The position numbers were made by a program, and so were the translations under genes. From positions 13,719,672-13,783,671 of the forward strand of contig NC_061782.1 of the NCBI RefSeq assembly GCF_022458985.1: 64,000 nucleotides of DNA. The letters run 5' to 3'. The stretch's first letter is position 1; every line of letters begins with the position of its first letter. The notes under the pieces were generated by a model. The model was not told the DNA's origin and searched no databases. It was given only the letters and a program-made list of their open reading frames with translations. Below, piece after piece: positions 11,401 through 21,500 of this stretch. The stretch comes from Mugil cephalus (taxonomy: Eukaryota > Chordata > Actinopteri > Mugiliformes > Mugilidae).

Positions 11401-12708
11401 AAACTTCAAATGAAGTTACTCCAGTCCAGTTGCTGCTGTTGTAGCTTTATTTATCATTAAATTGGATTTTCTCATGTGTTATTGTACTGTCATAACAGAG
11501 TCGCCCCAAAGGTTCTGCACATCGGAGACCACAGTCCAGAGCAGCAAGGCAGCAAGCAGCCCAACTATCTGTGGAGGATAAAGAAGACACCCTAGACGGC
11601 AATGTTTCTGCGCCAACACCAAGTCTGTCTGGTTTAGACTTACCTCCACCAGAAAAATCCAGCCATACACACATCAGTCCAACGCTATCAACCTCAGCTG
11701 CTCCTGCTGCCTTGCCCACGTCCTCAACTCCTCAACCTGCGCCTTCCCAAATCTCCCCCAGGCCCTCGGAACTGACTCTGCCAGTTACAACGAATGCTGG
11801 AAAGAAAGACTCTAGTAAGAACAGCAGCGCGGTGCTGCCGCCTGCCGATGACGACGACCTTTTCGCCTCCGACAGCCTGTTCGGGGCAACCTCAGTCACG
11901 CCCTCCACCAAACAAACTACGAAGGCCGCGCAACCTCAGGCCAGTAGCGCGGTGGGGTCGAAGAAAGACAAAGACAAAAGCACACTTCCATCCATTTTTG
12001 ATGACAACACCGATGACCTCTTCCAAAAGGTTAAGCCGAGGCCAGCCACTAAGAAAGCCAAGGCCTCATCCTTTTTGGAAGATGACGACGATGACGAGGA
12101 CATCTTCGGACTGAGCAACAGCTCCACTCCCTCATCCACAAGTAGTAAAGAAATCAAGAACAGCAGTAGCTTTTCAAAACAGGACATATTTCAGGTACCT
12201 TTGTTTTGTAACGTTGGCTGCACTGTCAAGTTTTATGTGTGCCGTCATAGATTCACGTTAAATTTCTTCCCTTATTGACTAAATGCCTTTGTTTTCAGGA
12301 TGAAGTAGCCGCTGTGCCTAAGGTTCACAAGAAGCACAAAGAGAAGAGCATTGATGTCAGCTTGTTTGACGATAACATAGACATTTTTGCTGACCTGACA
12401 GACACTTTAAAACCAAAACAGAAGGCCAAGACAAAGGGAGAGACCAAGTCAATATTTAATGATGACATGGGTAAGCGCCGCTCCCTAATGATGCTGTTGT
12501 TCTGCTATTATGTCTGCATTTTGTGAACAGGCACAAGTAACACTCTTCTCCTTTCTTTTAAGATGACATTTTTGCACCGAGCCCAGTAAAACCAGCGGCA
12601 AAGACTCCCCATAAATCAAAAAAAACACCACCATCCCAGGAGACCAGTACAACACCAGATTCAAGTAACATATTTGATGATCCACTAAACGCTCTGGGCG
12701 GCAACTGA
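4080..12708 (+). CDS. WASHC2: WASHC2 (FAM21), WASH complex subunit 2, 30 coding exons
   Basis: WASHC2 is the long flexible subunit of the pentameric WASH complex on endosomes. Its N-terminal head binds the complex, and its acidic tail binds VPS35 of retromer, capping protein and lipids, placing Arp2/3-driven actin at sorting domains. Thirty exons join with matching phases into about 1455 codons, against roughly 1,320-1,340 residues in human. The head block includes [25 protein letters not shown] and RPLPYLIGS, all familiar from mammalian FAM21. The tail repeats LF-acid-LF motifs, and the end [13 protein letters not shown] matches the family C-terminus. The start is the ATG at 4080, directly after a splice acceptor. 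One intron (8003-8089) is GC-AG; the others are GT-AG. The gene is compact, with most introns under 500 bp. Exon edges are given in the block entries; they rest on reading frame and splice signals, not transcripts. Confidence 0.95.
5548..7518 (+). CDS. WASHC2: WASHC2 exons 7-16: first acidic tail block (residues 237-582)
   Basis: Coding exons: 5548-5610, 5698-5796, 5912-5996, 6182-6241, 6321-6445, 6547-6637, 6723-6776, 6860-7057, 7151-7302 and 7408-7518. Exon 9 carries [13 protein letters not shown], a highly conserved FAM21 block. Exon 11 gives [23 protein letters not shown], and the intron splits the LF-acid-LF motif before GDLFSD in exon 12. The phrase P-A-G-A-[VI]-S-[IM]-F occurs in exons 13 and 16. 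The donor after exon 16 (GTCTGA) is weak but keeps frame. Exon 10 (60 nt) is the least certain; it is placed by phase and by lysine-rich content similar to mammalian FAM21. These LF motifs are the retromer (VPS35) contacts in the family. Confidence 0.88.
7910..10422 (+). CDS. WASHC2: WASHC2 exons 17-26: repeated LFa-motif exons (residues 583-1049)
   Basis: Coding exons: 7910-8002 (GC donor), 8090-8191, 8277-8384, 8475-8647, 8784-8904, 9096-9533, 9649-9777, 9872-9973, 10054-10128 and 10363-10422. Almost every exon is a whole number of codons, and several carry one LF-acid-LF unit: [53 protein letters not shown] and [13 protein letters not shown]. Exon 21 has [15 protein letters not shown] and exon 23 has [28 protein letters not shown], both close to human FAM21. 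The linkers are low-complexity K/P/S/A. Exon 22 (146 codons) is the longest linker. Exons of this type could be skipped without a frameshift. Confidence 0.9.
8003..8089 (+). other. WASHC2: GC-AG intron in WASHC2
   Basis: Exon 17 ends in CAG and is followed by GCAAGG. The acceptor at 8088-8089 opens [11 protein letters not shown] in frame. No GT donor between the conserved LFSDDEDTQ block and the in-frame stop at about 8058 gives a usable join. CAG|GCAAG is the strong-consensus form of the minor GC donor class that the major spliceosome uses. Confidence 0.75.
10891..12708 (+). CDS. WASHC2: WASHC2 exons 27-30: capping-protein motif and C-terminus (residues 1050-1455)
   Basis: Coding exons: 10891-11097, 11499-12194, 12299-12470 and 12563-12708 (stop TGA at 12706-12708). 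[10 protein letters not shown] opens exon 27. Its end and the start of exon 28 together give [23 protein letters not shown], which fits the capping-protein-interacting (CPI) motif known in FAM21 and CapZIP. Exon 28 (232 codons) is mostly P/S/T-rich linker and then holds [24 protein letters not shown] and [11 protein letters not shown]. Exon 29 carries [15 protein letters not shown], almost identical to mammalian FAM21. The last exon ends in [14 protein letters not shown]. Confidence 0.93.
11160..11300. repeat. Teleost interspersed repeat in a WASHC2 intron
   Basis: The piece around 11168-11290, containing TTCTTGAAGACATTTCACC and the following imperfect stem of ACTCATTTAAGTGG type, matches a phrase I recognise from many fish genomes. 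It often lies downstream of GIY-YIG or Penelope-like reverse transcriptase genes. Only this fragment is present and it has no coding capacity. Class assignment is tentative. Confidence 0.45.
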
Positions 12709-13490
12709 GCTGCAGTTTCGGGGTAGCCAGATTTGTACAATTGTGCATTCATTCTTTTGTCATTTGGATCACTGAGAGATATAAAAAAAAAACACTGTTG
12801 ACAGAGTATTTATTCATATAAATTCATATAAATACTGTGGCTTATTTTTGGCAGATAAATACTAAAATGAAAATTATTCCAGTCATCTTCCAAAATCATC
12901 TTGGCATCCTAGTTATTATATACTGTTAGTCTTTATTATTCATGATAGCACTTTATAAGCATACATTGTGCTTTGCCTCAAAACCTGCAGAAATTTAACA
13001 GTAATTTTTTTCTTTCTTTTTTCGTATCTTTTGGCTTTGCCATGTGAGATTCCATGTCTTTGGGTTTGTGCCATATCATGTTTTTTGAGAAATCAGTGTT
13101 TACTTACTTTCTTAGTCATTTTGACAATGTTTTTATTAAGAAATTCATCCATTTCTTAACTTTGGCTGTGATGAAAAAGAAAATCCATTTTTAATAACTA
13201 AAAAGAAACATATTTTATGCTATCTGAAATGTGTGTGATTATTTCCTGTTTCCACTGGATTTGATTCTGTGTTGTGTCTGGAGGTCCCTAGATATCCACA
13301 GTTGCCTGAGAGGAGCAATGTGCCATGTCCAAGGGAACATTATGTCTATTGACACGTTTTTACGTTTAAGTGTTTATGGTTTAGTAATTATTATGATATA
13401 CAGGAGGAATCAAGCTGCTTTCTAATGAGCTTTTAAGTGGATAATAGTTTTTACTGTGAAATAAAGTAGAAGCATAACTTGATGGTCACA
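12709..13490 (+). terminator. WASHC2: WASHC2 3' UTR and poly(A) signal
   Basis: The AT-rich stretch after the stop codon has no long open frame with protein-like composition. A canonical AATAAA at 13460-13465 is the best poly(A) signal, with T- and GT-rich DNA downstream, so cleavage is expected at about 13480-13490. Earlier weak variants (for example near 12860) cannot be excluded. Confidence 0.6.
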
Positions 13491-13626
13491 CTGCAGCCTT
13501 CTGTGCCTTGAACATGGCACCACTACTTTGGATCTTTTTTCCATCTTTGCATTTCATTGTTTAATTGTTATCTTAAAAAACCAACAGCAAACAGATGGTT
13601 TTTAAGGTCTATGATGATGCAGAACA

Positions 13627-13973
13627 CAGATGTCAAACCTAAGGCCTGCGGGCCAAACGCAGCCTGCCAGAGAGGGGGCATTCATTTGCATTGAAGACTG
13701 CAATTTTTCATTGAAAATAACTGTTAGCCCTAATTTGTCCACGGTTTTAGTCACCCAGGACTAAAGAGCAGCCTTAAGACATTTCATTTTTTTAAAGGAT
13801 AGTTTATTAAATGTAAACATTCTCCTAATGTATTTGTTTTTCTTTGTACTAAAACAAATGGGGGGAAAAACCTGCAGTTGTCGTCGCTAATAGGCTATTA
13901 TCTGATCTGGCCCTATTTTAAATCAAAGTGGGCTGAATCTGACCCCCGAACTAAAATCAGCTCGACATCCCTG
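13627..13973. mobile_element. hAT-like non-autonomous element in the WASHC2-ZFAND4 spacer
   Basis: It starts CAGATGTCAAACCTAAGGCC and ends in a degenerate inverted copy, GCTCGACATCCCTG. Inside are the GGCCTGCGGGCC and GGGCTGAATCTGACCCC phrases common to a widespread vertebrate hAT-type family. Length is about 347 bp with no transposase frame. The 8-bp flanks do not match, so the copy is old or the ends are slightly off. Confidence 0.6.
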
Positions 13974-14199
13974 AGGAAGGGGAAACTTTTTTTTCCCTGC
14001 ATGCTTATTATGCCCATGTTTGGTTTCGACAAAAGACAATTTGTTATCCCACCTCCTCCCCCCGTGGGTTGGCGTCTCTGCCTGCCAATCAAGTGAAGTC
14101 ATGAAGGTGTTGTTCGACCGTCTTTGACAGGTACGGCGATGACAATGGGCGACTGTTTACTTTGTACCGTGTGTATGTTTTTCATTTCAACGCGATGAC

Positions 14200-14399
14200 A
14201 CGCTGCTTAATTTTTACCGTAACGTCACCCTCGACTCCTTCCTCGGTCGGACCGAAGCGAAGCCCTCGGATGTAGCTTAGCAGCCTGCTAACAAACCGCT
14301 GAGAGCCTGGGAGAGAGGCAGCCATTGTTTGAGTTGTTGGCTAACATGGCAACGAAGGCTAACGACAGCAGCGTCGGCTAGACGGTCTTCAAGATACAG
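14200..14399 (+). promoter_or_regulatory. ZFAND4: ZFAND4 promoter and untranslated first exon
   Basis: A CpG-rich stretch with a CRE-like ACGTCA (14222-14227) leads into a first exon ending at 14399 (AGATACAG) before a strong GTAAGC donor. The translated part starts only after the acceptor at 15974, so this non-coding exon is the natural partner. It carries a 12-codon upstream ORF (14346-14381). The exact start site is unknown; about 14270 is a guess. The 1.57-kb intron to 15974 holds nothing I recognise. Confidence 0.6.
14346..14381 (+). other. Upstream ORF 1 of ZFAND4 (11 aa)
   Basis: The ATG at 14346 in ACATGG context opens ATKANDSSVG after the Met and ends at TAG (14379-14381), within the inferred untranslated first exon. 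It would precede the main ATG in the spliced leader. It has no family match and is probably regulatory if translated at all. Confidence 0.4.
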
Positions 14400-15989
14400 G
14401 TAAGCGGGCTTTAAGAGTTAAATACTGACATTAAACGAGATTTTAACCTGCCTTCTTTAAAATGGGAGGCGTAAAACTTGCCCGTGTGACCTTTCTCCGC
14501 CAACCTTAGCCGCTTGAACGGTATTGAGACTCGGTTCATCTCCGTAGCTAACATAGTTCACGTCTTCTCACCCACGGACCTGGCCTCTGGCTGTGTCCAT
14601 TTTTAATATATCTGGGGTCAATCTACGGGTGTTGCCGTCTTAAACATTATAACCTAGCTGGTTTCTGTGGAGAGTGGCCTGCTTTGTGAAGTGATTCGTC
14701 TCAGGCCTTGTGTACTAATATTGCAGAGCCCTCAGTCAGGAAGACAGTTCATCATCGCCTGTGCTTTAAACCGTGTATGTGGGATTGTTTTTGTTCCTCA
14801 AGAAGATGAATATTTAAGTTAAGATGGTAATTTTGAAATGGGCATCATCATCATCAGTCCCAAACTAAATCAGAAAACACTTTCACTTGCCAGTTCATTA
14901 GGTACAATAGTGAAAACAAATGGAGTCTAATGTGACAGCCCTGCACAGAATTATTCATTATTCAACATTAAAATAACAGAGAATGTGATTGATTCAACTA
15001 CATTTTCATTTTGTCGCCTGTGGGTTGTAATACCGTTGAATTGTATTGAGTTGTACCCACACACATTTTATCACGTCCTCATTTTAGTCAGTGGGCTAAA
15101 TGACAGAGACGTATTTGTGTTTAATTGAAGGCATTTTACCAGCACCACGAACTACATCCTCCAAAATGATCTTATAGTTGAATTACAACCTGTCCTACAC
15201 TGTTTCAAAAACAAATAGTGCATAATCACAGTCACGAGGGGAGATTTAGTGCAGGACTGTTGCATTAAAATGGGTTGTGTGCCTGATGTTTTGGCAAGTG
15301 GACATATATAAAGTCTGCCACCTCTATTTTGCTGTTGTCGCTGATGTTTCCGCTTTCAGGCCGCAGTGGCCTGAATAGCATAATAAAAACACTATTTGCA
15401 TTTTCAGAGTGACTTATCTGTTTTCTTGTTTTGTTTTTTTTTCATTGAGTGACATAAGGCATAATGAAGTGGTCAGCGACAGGACACCTCAAACCACCGA
15501 TGTGCTTGTGTAACTCACCCGATCTTCCTGAATTTGGCAAGAGCCTTTAATTCTGCTCTGAATGTTTTATGAGAAAGCTGCTTGTGTCCGCTAACACCGA
15601 TAACATGCCTTTAAACGGCTGCTACACGACGCACGTTCAGTCTTGAGTTAAATTTTTAATTGAATGTGCAAGCAGTTTTTGGGATTTTTTTTGTTTGTGC
15701 TCCATCCAAGAATAACTTTGTTGCAAGAGGACGTTGTGATGGCTCAGCTAACTGAAGTGGTGTTACGTTTTTGGAGAGCTGTGAACTAGTAGTTAGCTTT
15801 GGGACTGTGATGTCACTGGTTGCATGACTGCCTTTGCTCCAAGGTTGTTCACTCAAATGTATTACATTAACCTGGATTTGACTTAACATATTCAAGACAA
15901 TTGATTGATAATGGTTAAACTAATTAAACCTTTTATACTGAGTTTGTCATTTTTTTTCCTGTCTCCTCTCACAGCTGTGATCATCCTCC

Positions 15990-16073
15990 ATGATGTGTGA
16001 CGGTTTTGAGGCCAGTAAGCAGTCCCTCTCTCCCTCATCTTGGGCCAGTCCCCCGATTTCACCACCATCCTAA
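15990..16073 (+). other. Upstream ORF 2 of ZFAND4 (27 aa)
   Basis: In the exon that carries the real start, two consecutive ATGs (15990 and 15993) open a frame that differs from the main one and stops with TAA at 16071-16073, 23 bases before the main ATG at 16097. Such a short, closely spaced uORF often lowers or conditions translation of the main frame (established for eukaryotic mRNAs). Its effect here is inference. Confidence 0.5.
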
Positions 16074-16096
16074 AGTCGCTCTCTCAACTCGCCAAG

Positions 16097-18570
16097 ATGA
16101 CGGACAGGAAGGAGCCGCCTTTCTTCAATGACGACAGTGTGGGAGCTTTTCAATACAAGCTCCCTTTCTATGACACTATGGAGCTCTTCATAGAGACCCT
16201 GACAGGAACCTGTTTCGAGCTGCGCGTGTTGCCTTTCGAGGCTGTCATTTCGGTCAAAGCAAAGATCCAGAGGCTGGAAGGTACAAAGCTCGCTAATGTG
16301 TTTTCAAGTTTCAGTTGGCCTGGAAAGGTGACCGTATTCTAAAGCTAGATTATTATCTGGCTTTAAAGAGAGAGGAAAAGGGCTGCAGGAATGTCTGTTC
16401 TGGAAAACTGCATGTTTACATTTTGTTATACTATTTGTTTGACAGACTAAATAGGCCGTGCAGAGTGGTCTAGTCAGTATCCTTAGGTATGCTCCTCTGT
16501 TTCTAACTGCACCGCTGAGACTGGCTGAGTTTTGTTAACTGTGCCTTCTCTTTAAAGTTTCATGTTGTTGGTGCTCTTGGCTTAGATACTAGGTACTCGC
16601 CCAGGCTTAGTGTATCCTTTAAAATGGATGACAAAAAGGAATCCACAGAAATCTAAAGATGACACAGAAGTTTACACCACAAGTGTCAGTTTGGGTTATC
16701 AATCATTCAAATGAACCGCAGTCATTCATTTGAAATCCAAACTATTGACCTTTGGTTAAAAATTTAAATTTCAATCTGGAAAGCTCTGCCCTAATTTAAG
16801 ATTCAACGTATACAGTTGCCATGCAATTGCGTGCGTTGTGATCCAGCAGTTTTAAGCATTGTAATGTCCTGTCTCTGACGCATCACATATCTTGCTGTTA
16901 TTGTATTTATTTGTTTAAAAAAAAGAAGAAAAAAAAAGAAACAGACTTGCTGAACTGCTTTTAATATTATTACTTCTCAGTGGACGCATCAAAAAAAACA
17001 GCAAAATGTTTTCTACAGTGTTGTATAGGATTTGACTTCATGGGATTATTTGGTATTAATTTACATTCATGACATTTTGGTTTTCATTTATTGAAAAATG
17101 TGATTATTCCCCCAAAGAAGTTGCTTTGTTGTAAATCAGGAGGACCTTCCATGCCTACATTCCTCCTGAGTGTGCTCAGTTTTGGTCAGAAAGGCCTTTC
17201 TGTGCTTGTCGCGTCATGAGGTCTGTCATCCAAGCCCCTGTGTTTGTGATTGAGCATACGACTCTGAAATGAAAGGGCCGCGTCTCGCTCGCTAAACGCT
17301 GGCTCACCTCCAGCGCCGGGTCTGCAAGTTTGCAGATTGTGGGCACAGAGAGCTTCCTGACTGTGCACACACTCCATCTCATTCAAAGCAGTCGCTTCAG
17401 AGAACCTTTGTATTCATTAGGCTCTCATCCCTCTACTGGTGTTGTGCTGTCTATTAGCTATAATCTGTGTAATAGTTTTAGCTGCTAGATAAGCTGCCCT
17501 TATGGTGTAATAGCATTTTAGCCCATCAGCAAGGTTCTTTATTTACCCCATTATGTCAATACATCTGTTCTGTGATTTGCTCTTTTTTAGTAATTACATC
17601 GTTCTGTCTTTAGGGGGCAGACATTAATCGTCTTTGTTCACGGGGATGCTTCACTTCATTGCATTCCTATCTTGCTTGTCAGTTTAGTGAATTAAGGCTT
17701 TGAAGTGTGAACAGATTGTCAACATTTGTTGTTTTCCCTCTGACTATCTTTAAAGGTATCCCCGTTGCCCAGCAGCACCTTATCTGGAACAGTGTGGAGC
17801 TGGATGACGACCATTGTCTGCATGACTACGGGTAAATCTAGTCTTCCTGTCTATTTCTGGCCAAAATCACACAGACGGCAAGACTTGCTGGAGCGGACAC
17901 ATGCAGCACTTCAAAACATACTGTGTACGTTTAGAATCATTTGCGAGAGCACTTAAAAAGCCTTCCTGCTGTGGCGGTGACTCACTCCTAATTCAGTTCA
18001 ACATGTTGCAGATGAGCCGCAGATGTAGAGCTGGATGAGACAAGTGACATACTGGTCATATTTAGAGAGCTCCACCGTCCACTCCAGTCAGTTTTATGAG
18101 ATGCAGAGCTCAACCTCCGGTGCTTTGCCGGCCGCAGATGGTGGTATTGTTATGAATGCTTGTCACTTAATTTTCCACATGAACAGCCTCTGGTGAGATC
18201 TTGCCGGGCCTATCAGCTATCACACTACAGCTTGCTTTTGAAGTATTAGAAGCGGAGGAGTAGAGAAGGCAATGAAACATCTGCTCCCATGTTTCAAACG
18301 TTCCAGTGGAATTCCCAGCTCTGCACTTAAGTTCATCTGGACCTCATTCAGTCTCTTGAAGTGTTGTTGACTTTAAATCACAGCCTCTGCCACAGGAGTA
18401 AAAGAATTTTATCTTAGATGTAAACACGTTATTTCCTTTTTTTATAATTATATTTCCATACACTGGGTTACTGTAGGATAATCGTTCTGTTTGTGTTCGC
18501 AGCATTGCTGAGGGCTGCACTTTGAAACTGGTCTTGGCTATGAGGGGAGGCCCCATAAACACCAGGAGAG
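16097..18570 (+). CDS. ZFAND4: ZFAND4 ubiquitin-like domain exons (residues 1-109)
   Basis: Exons 16097-16280, 17756-17831 and 18503-18570. Residues 28 (Met) to 103 (Gly) span exactly 76 residues and align with ubiquitin without a gap, ending ...LVLAMRGG before Pro104. The hydrophobic patch that ubiquitin uses for binding is kept (Leu35, Ile71 and Val97 for L8, I44 and V70). Of the chain-forming lysines only Lys54 and Lys56 (ubiquitin K27 and K29) remain. K6, K11, K33, K48 and K63 are replaced by Glu, Thr, Arg, Val and Glu. The two introns between the exons (1.5 kb and 0.7 kb) show no other gene. Confidence 0.93.
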
Positions 18571-21500
18571 GTGAGAAACCGACCGATTATAGAGCCAGGT
18601 AATAACTGGACGCTTGTGGCTCCTAACCGCAGAATCCCATCTCCTCTTATCAGTAACCATGGAGGACCCTATCAAAGACATGGCCGACCTGATGGAGGGC
18701 ACAAAGGAGGAGGGTTGGGAGAAAAGCCTACCGAACAAGCAGGTCACTTTCGTGGTCTATCGTGAGGGTGACCAGCTAAACTTCTTCAGAGTGGTCGACA
18801 GGGGAGACGGTACCCTGACACCTCTGTCTGAATCTCTGAGGTTGGCATGTTGCTAATGATGATGTTATTTTTAGTACAAATATTGTAACTATGCACATAT
18901 TTAGGGACTGTGTTTTGTAGAAATTACCTTGTATTGTATTTAAATGGTATAATTATACAGTTAGAGCATTTAATGTGCATTATTATTCAGAGAGACAAAA
19001 GTTTGGTTCAGCGCTGTCACTAACGGGAGTGTTTTTGTTCAGTTCTGGCTCGGTGTACAATGTGTATGCAGAGGAGGAGGACGGAGAGAGTTTGGCAGCT
19101 GCACAGCAGAGCCTTGAGAACTCCATCACCATGAGCAAAATGAAACAGCTCAAAGCGAAGATGGAGGACATGAACCTCAACAAAAAGGTAGGAGGCTCCG
19201 CCATTATCATCGGAACTGACTCGATGAATGCAAACATGGCCTCCACCCAATATTAATGTTCATGTGTTTTTTTTTTTTCATTTTGCATGGATAATTAAAT
19301 GTCAGTTTAGATGAGGCATCATACCTTTTGTGTGAATGAATAGATCAACCTCAACAAAGAAATACCCTGCACAGTTTGATGAGGAGACTTTTAATCATTT
19401 ACTCTATAAATCATACAGAGCAAATATTCATGTCAAGTTTTCAACTTCAAGCTTGATGATGAATTTCTTTAAATTAAACTCTACTGGCTCTGTCTTGTTT
19501 TTATTTTTTGTTTGCTTTTTTTTTGTTCTTATAGAGGGTATGCATTGACATTACTGCCACCACGCCCCCTTGAGTGGCAAAACCATGGTGACATGTATCA
19601 GTAAACACCATGAGACTGGGGGAAAATGACGATTACCAGATCAAATTAAGGACAATTGGGCTCAACAATGATCCATACAAACTAGTATGGATTTGGAAAA
19701 ATGGATTAGCCTCAGTTTCAGTTAATTTAAGTTGGGTTTAGATAATTTCAGTTATGATAAATGTACCTAAAGATGCTAAGAGGTTTAGTGAGAAATACGT
19801 GTAGAGTCAGATTTGACGTTAAAAGGATGATGAGAAGTGATTGCAAATATTTTGTTTATCATTATTCATTGTTGGAATTGAAATAGTTACTGTTGCCCGT
19901 AACTACGCCAAAACAACATCAACTAACTTATCTGACAGCCCTTTCAGAACATAACTTAAGAAGTAACTTAAGATATGATTTCATTAAAAAAAAATACAGC
20001 ATAAATCAATATTACCTGACTCTGAATGTGAACCTCAACACCAGGTTTCTGTGTCTGGATTCCAGTTGTTTCTTAGTAATGCAGCGATCCACTTACTTCT
20101 CTTTTCTTTGTCAGTCGCAGATATCTGTAAAAATATATCTCAGACGCTATTAAAGCCTATGATTCAAACTAATGCAGCTTATCTCCGTGCTTACGTTTTG
20201 CCACTCAGAAGCCGTAACCACGGAGACGTCTGCTTGCTGTGACGTTGCGTGCATACCCTCTGTAATCAGTTTATAAATGCATCTTATTTGTGTACCTTAT
20301 GTGTGTGTTAATGTACCGCACGTCAGAGAACTAATTTAACCGTCTCCGTTAATGTCTTTGTCATCTAGAAGTCGGCAAAGGTAAAACCACGGGCCCCTGT
20401 CAGCCCACATCCCTTCGGCAGCTCTCACGGACCTTCTAGCATACGTCACCACCATCGCCTCTTTCGCTCGTCACAGATCAATCAGCCTTGGCAGACAAAT
20501 GCCCCACTACCTCCAATAGTAGACCATGAACCCGTAGACCCCTCTCTACCCTCCACTGCTGCGACCTCTGCCCACTTGTCCATACCTAGACGGCCACCTC
20601 CGTCGTTCTCCTCCCCCTCTTGTTACATGCTTCAGGAGGAGGAGCCGTGGGAGACGTGCCCGCCGTTTGCAAAGATCCGTCCACCTCCCAAAGTGTCCCG
20701 GTTGGACATCGGCAACGCCAGGTTGATGAGGGACTGCGTGTACCCCCAGCTCCCTCCGCTGTGTAGCAGGCGGCCACCTGAGGCCACCTTTGACCCAGTC
20801 GAGCCTGCGGCGGAATCACTTGGCCTGGGTTTGTTAGAGGAAGCCGTTGGGCTGGCCGTGCCAACGCAACCGGGAGCTCCGTTCGGGGACCTGTCAGAAC
20901 CTCTGAGTCTGGACGTGTCCGCCCAGCCCGAGGGAGGGCGTCAGTCCCCCTCCCCGCTTAGTCCCTGGACACTCGGGAGAAGCGATACTCTCCCCGGCAG
21001 AGCTGACGGGACCCAGCTTGGCACGTCGTTTCACATCAGCCCTCCCTCTCCCTTGCCTGCCCCCGCCTCTCCATCGGCTTCATCCAGGCTGCTGTCTCAG
21101 CATTTCGATGCCACTTTCTCTTGTTTACTGCCTAACTTTCAAGCACAATCCACGGCGAAGCCAGGCAACACGTCTCCACTCCCTTCATCCACCTTGTCAC
21201 CACATCCGCCACACGTTCGTGGCGTTAAAGTAGAGTCGCCCGGCAAAAGGCCAGAGCTAATTTCCAAGAGGGAGGCGAGGGGCATCACGAAGTTGGCGAA
21301 CCAAGCCTGCAAGGAGCCCCTGGGCTCTCTGAACAACTCCGAGCTCTTAGCCTCTCTCTCCACAAGGGCTCCAGACAGCAGCAGCGGCAGCAGTGGCAGG
21401 GATAGCCTCGGAGAGAGTTTGGGACTTGCTTTGGCGCTGCCTCCTGCCACTGCCTCAGGACAGGGCAGCCTTGGCTCCAGGCTGCCATCCATCCCGACCA

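Noticed and set aside
16040..16096. In-frame extension of ZFAND4 upstream of the ATG at 16097
   Set aside because: The extension would start with TTG, has no ATG, and the family starts close to KEPPFFN.
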